Assembly: GCA_963771305.1 (NCBI GenBank)
Contig: CAVYTS010000013.1
Span: 186,001-250,000 of the forward strand
Source of the DNA: CAJCIT01 sp963771305
Lineage (GTDB): Bacteria; Acidobacteriota; Terriglobia; Bryobacterales; Bryobacteraceae
Direction of reading: 5' to 3'
DNA: 64,000 nucleotides
Below the pieces are notes generated by a model, which searched no databases, had not been told where the DNA came from, and worked only from the letters and a program-made list of their open reading frames with translations. Made by a program: the position numbers and the translations under genes. Positions 61,329 to 64,000 of the stretch are shown here, piece after piece; position 1 is the first letter of the stretch, and the number at the start of each line of letters is the position of its first letter.

Positions 61329-63755
61329 CTAAAAGCTCAGCCGGATTCCGCCAACTGCCCACAGCCGGGGGCTCGTGAATCCCTCCTCGTAATAGACCTG
61401 GTCGAGTAAATTGGCCACGCGCACGTAAAAGCGAGCACTCATGCGCTCCGACAGCGGTAGCGTGTATCCCCCAGAAAGATTGAGCGAGCGAGGACCACCA
61501 AAGCGATAGGCCAGCCCGTAAATCGGGAACAGGTAGGAATCGCCTCCGGAGAAATCGAGGGTCGCATCAACGTGCTTTCCAAATTGCTGAGTAGCAAGGA
61601 ATGTAAACGCATTCGGTATGATTCCCGGAACCTGCACTGGATTTATCGCTGTACCCGTTGAGAACTCGGAGACCCGATCCATGGCATTGGTGTAGGTATA
61701 GGAAGCAAAAAGCGTCGTCTGGCGAGCCGGTCGGAAGTCGCCGCTCAGCTCAACGCCTCTGGCAATGCCGCCGCCTGTATCGAAGTATCCTCCGTAACGA
61801 CCATACGGGTCCGTGGCGGGAGTGATGAGCGTGCCATCGTCGAAACCGATGCGCTGCTGGAAGCTGGTATAGAAATAAGTCGCGCTAAGGCGAAGACGCT
61901 GTTGAAACAAATACTGATCAACGCCACCGTCGATGGAAAAGGAACGTTCCGGGCTCAGCCGAGGATCGCCAATCGGAGTAAATGCGCCACCGTAGAAATA
62001 GGTCCCAAATCGCTCGTAGAGCGACGGCATGCGAAAGCTGTTGCCGGCGTGGGCCCGCAGCTTCGTAGCCGTGGATCGAAAATAATACGAGATCGAGGCA
62101 TCGCCAGTTAATGCATGAGGCGGCGAGGGAATGCTGATTCCCGCGTAAGGCGAGTCGCCGCCGGAAAATGTTGGCGTATTGAGGCTGACTGCCTGGTAAC
62201 GCCCGGAAAGTAGAATCTGCAGCCGGTCGTCGAGCAGCCGGATCTGATCCTGGGCAAAGAAGGCGTTGTATTGCTGCGAATCCGCCGTACCGGCATTGAC
62301 GCGTTGGGTAGGATCGGGATTCTGATCGGACGAGACATTCTTGAAGCTTTCGCGTTCATACTCGTATCCGGCAGTGATGGCCTGAGCGTGGCCGGCAAGA
62401 TAATCGACCCGGGCTTGCACAGTGTTCACACTGCCGTTGTAATCGTCAGCAGTGTTAAACAACGGCTGGTAGCCGCTACCTGCGGGGCCATCGAGATTAT
62501 CCCGATAGCTGTTCAAGAACTGATAGTCGACGTGGAAGGTAAGGTGTGACGTATCCTGATACTCCCAACGAAACAGTTGCGTCCCAAAGTAAGAATTGAG
62601 ACGCGAATCAGGGTCATTCAGTGAGGGAATGAACGTGGCATTGCCCGGATCAAACGGCAAGCCATCGTTGGCCAGGCGCAATGCGGAAGGCGAGGGTGCG
62701 ATGGCGGAGATAATGCCACTCGCCGGAGTCACCACACTCGCCGCCGGGTACGGAATGCTCTGGATCTGGAGGTATCCGGTATTGTCAAACGTGCGGAAAC
62801 TGATACGCATCTTCGGCGTAATTGAGTAGGCCAGCATTCCCTGTCCCGACCAGTTGCGGGTCGCGCCGCCGCCGTAAACTCCTTCAGTTACGTTGAGATT
62901 CACCAAGCCTGCCGAATATGCAAGCTTGTCGCCCAAGAAGCCTCCCGCAATCCGCGCCGCACCGCGAAACAACCCGAGGCCGCCGCCCTCGACATCGAGA
63001 TTGCCGTGAGTCGCGCCGCCCCCGCTGTCGGTAATGATATTGACCGTGCCGGCGGTGGAATTAGTTCCATAAATGGAAGAGCCGGAACCTCGCAGGACCT
63101 CGATCCGCGAGGAGTCTACCAGCAGCAGGTCACCGATGAAAGCGCTCGCGTCACCCTCAACACCGGTGGCATCGCGCAGACGAAACCCATCGACGAGCAC
63201 GGCCGTGTCCGACGCGCGCCCACCGCGAATCTGAATCGTCGTGAACGCGCCGGGGCCACCGCGTGTGCTGACGCGAAGGCCCGGCACAATCCGCACGGCA
63301 TCTGCCGCATAGTTGGTGCCTTGCCGCTCTGCGGCATTTACGTCCACGACGTCGAGCGCTTTCGAGGTCTGGTCCACAGATTGCGGGCTGTTGGATGCCG
63401 TCACGTTAATCACTGCCGGAATGGTGACGATGGAGAGTTCCAACTTCAGTTGTTTACTCTCACCCGCATTCAACGTGAGCGATAAGGGTTCCTGCAACGC
63501 CAAACCGGAGGCTGAGGCCTCCAGCAAATACTCTCCCGGTGCGAGCGAAGGAAAGCTGAAGTGGCCATCAGCCTCCACTAGGGCCGTTTGCGCGATGGTA
63601 TTGGAACGCGAATAGAGCTTCACCACGCTGGTCGGGACAATCGCACCGGATGAGTCACTAACGACGCCGCTGATGGATGCCGTCTCGCCCGCGATGAGAT
63701 ACCCAGTCGATAGCGCTGCGACGAGCGCCAAGGTAAGTGAACGAATGTGTTTCAA
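61329..63755 (-). CDS. btuB: TonB-dependent receptor for cobalamin (BtuB-like)
   Basis: 808 residues from TTG 63755, where GAGGGAGG lies about 9 bases upstream and a signal peptide begins (LKHIRSLTLALVAALSTGYL); the frame is open to 63854 inside the riboswitch. A carboxypeptidase-regulatory-like domain (ISGVVSDSSGAIVPTSVVKL) precedes the plug (DAVRIVPGLRVSTRGGPG, IQIRGGRASDTAVLVDGFRL, SRIEVLRGSGSSIYGTNSTA) and a beta-barrel with alternating hydrophobic strands ending in WAVGGIRLSF (terminal Phe). The substrate is inferred from the cobalamin riboswitch in front. Outer membrane, energised by TonB. Confidence 0.93.
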   Translation of the reverse strand: MKHIRSLTLALVAALSTGYLIAGETASISGVVSDSSGAIVPTSVVKLYSRSNTIAQTALVEADGHFSFPSLAPGEYLLEASASGLALQEPLSLTLNAGESKQLKLELSIVTIPAVINVTASNSPQSVDQTSKALDVVDVNAAERQGTNYAADAVRIVPGLRVSTRGGPGAFTTIQIRGGRASDTAVLVDGFRLRDATGVEGDASAFIGDLLLVDSSRIEVLRGSGSSIYGTNSTAGTVNIITDSGGGATHGNLDVEGGGLGLFRGAARIAGGFLGDKLAYSAGLVNLNVTEGVYGGGATRNWSGQGMLAYSITPKMRISFRTFDNTGYLQIQSIPYPAASVVTPASGIISAIAPSPSALRLANDGLPFDPGNATFIPSLNDPDSRLNSYFGTQLFRWEYQDTSHLTFHVDYQFLNSYRDNLDGPAGSGYQPLFNTADDYNGSVNTVQARVDYLAGHAQAITAGYEYERESFKNVSSDQNPDPTQRVNAGTADSQQYNAFFAQDQIRLLDDRLQILLSGRYQAVSLNTPTFSGGDSPYAGISIPSPPHALTGDASISYYFRSTATKLRAHAGNSFRMPSLYERFGTYFYGGAFTPIGDPRLSPERSFSIDGGVDQYLFQQRLRLSATYFYTSFQQRIGFDDGTLITPATDPYGRYGGYFDTGGGIARGVELSGDFRPARQTTLFASYTYTNAMDRVSEFSTGTAINPVQVPGIIPNAFTFLATQQFGKHVDATLDFSGGDSYLFPIYGLAYRFGGPRSLNLSGGYTLPLSERMSARFYVRVANLLDQVYYEEGFTSPRLWAVGGIRLSF

Positions 63756-63786
63756 TTGTCGACCCTCCCTCGAGGCGGCATTAGAA

Positions 63787-63806
63787 TTCGCACGTATGCG
63801 TGCGAA
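63787..63806 (-). promoter_or_regulatory. Hairpin between riboswitch core and btuB ribosome-binding site
   Basis: Perfect 8-bp stem TTCGCACG / CGTGCGAA with a 4-base loop. No T-run follows on the minus strand, so if it is part of the expression platform it would act on translation rather than termination. Confidence 0.6.
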
Positions 63807-63808
63807 CT

Positions 63809-64000
63809 GTGGGCAGGTCTTCGGACTTACAGGCGGGGCGAACGGAGAGCGCAAGAAATCCTGCGTCTCGTCGCTGGTCTACCGGCCCGGCTTCCCATGC
63901 GCTTCGCGAGCGAACGCACACAGTGCTCAAGGTTGGGCTTTCGCTCCTGCTTACCGCTGCGGGGCAGTCCTGGATTCTCGCCAGCTTCCCTTTTCAACGC
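63809..64000 (-). ncRNA. Cobalamin (B12) riboswitch, 5' end cut by the window
   Basis: On the minus strand the order is AAAGGGAAGCTGGCGAGAA, TCCAGGACTGCCCCGCAGCG, GTAAGCAGGAGCG, later CATGGGAAGCCGGGCCGGTA and the closing AAGTCCGAAGACCTGCCC. These are the B12 box core (63951-63970), the GGGAA element and the conserved 3' GAAGACCTGCC. About 30 bases of the 5' part are missing beyond base 64000. Controls the BtuB-like receptor gene starting at 63755. Confidence 0.95.

Overview
The window is GC-rich bacterial chromosome. Its gene content points to an acidobacterium of the Bryobacterales/Solibacter type (inference, no search was run). The signs are a PEP-CTERM secreted protein, TrmFO, a hopanoid-type HpnE, many Tat-exported sugar enzymes, an Hsp70/Hsp70/DUF2760 operon, a fused TrpE-TrpG, an LptC/LptA-lptB-rpoN-hpf-rapZ cluster and several small families I know mainly from Acidobacteria. 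It is a diderm: LPS export genes, RlpA and a TonB-dependent receptor are present.

Layout. 1-10.8 kb: a Ser/Thr kinase running off the left edge, a LamG-like exported protein, formaldehyde dehydrogenase, an AraC regulator, a strip of decayed genes (methyltransferase, DinB remnant, DUF7010), DUF4105, and a Tat-exported GH1 beta-glucosidase. 10.8-15 kb: repeats, tRNA-Glu, a frameshifted IS110-type transposase, a PEP-CTERM protein. 15.4-21.4 kb: trmFO, an orphan antitoxin, a GT4 glycosyltransferase, a broken sigma-54 activator, rlpA. 21.5-31.9 kb: a 22-residue lysine-rich peptide gene with its own promoter and terminator, MidA-like methyltransferase, sugar isomerase-like TIM barrels, trpEG-hpnE, an EF-Tu domain-like protein, DUF4380, an O-methyltransferase and thiL. 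32-40.3 kb: a DUF2760-Hsp70-Hsp70 operon, a second tiny lysine-rich peptide (35 residues), and groES-groEL behind a CIRCE operator. 40.4-48.8 kb: LPS export (LptC/LptA-like, LptB), rpoN, hpf, rapZ, then an ECF sigma/anti-sigma pair. 48.9-55.1 kb: fdhD, a broken hicBA module, and a maltodextrin operon (malQ, MFS transporter, GH13). 55.1-64 kb: CYTH protein, PIN fragment, frameshifted SWIM-type protein, a DUF433/DUF5615 module, initiator tRNA, NIPSNAP, an uppS operon, and a BtuB-like receptor under a cobalamin riboswitch cut by the right edge.

Two themes stand out beyond ordinary annotation. First, two very small H1-tail-like Lys/Ala peptides share nearly the same ribosome-binding leader and each sits in its own compact transcription unit. 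Second, a double-hairpin element with variable stems and CCCA-like loops occurs four times between genes. A third theme concerns quality or biology: at least ten loci carry small indels that split otherwise recognisable proteins (including hpf, one Hsp70, hicA and hicB), while groEL, rpoN, rapZ, trpEG and malQ are intact. Some of these are clearly real decay (nonsense codon, 5-bp tandem duplication, internal deletion); others could be sequencing error.
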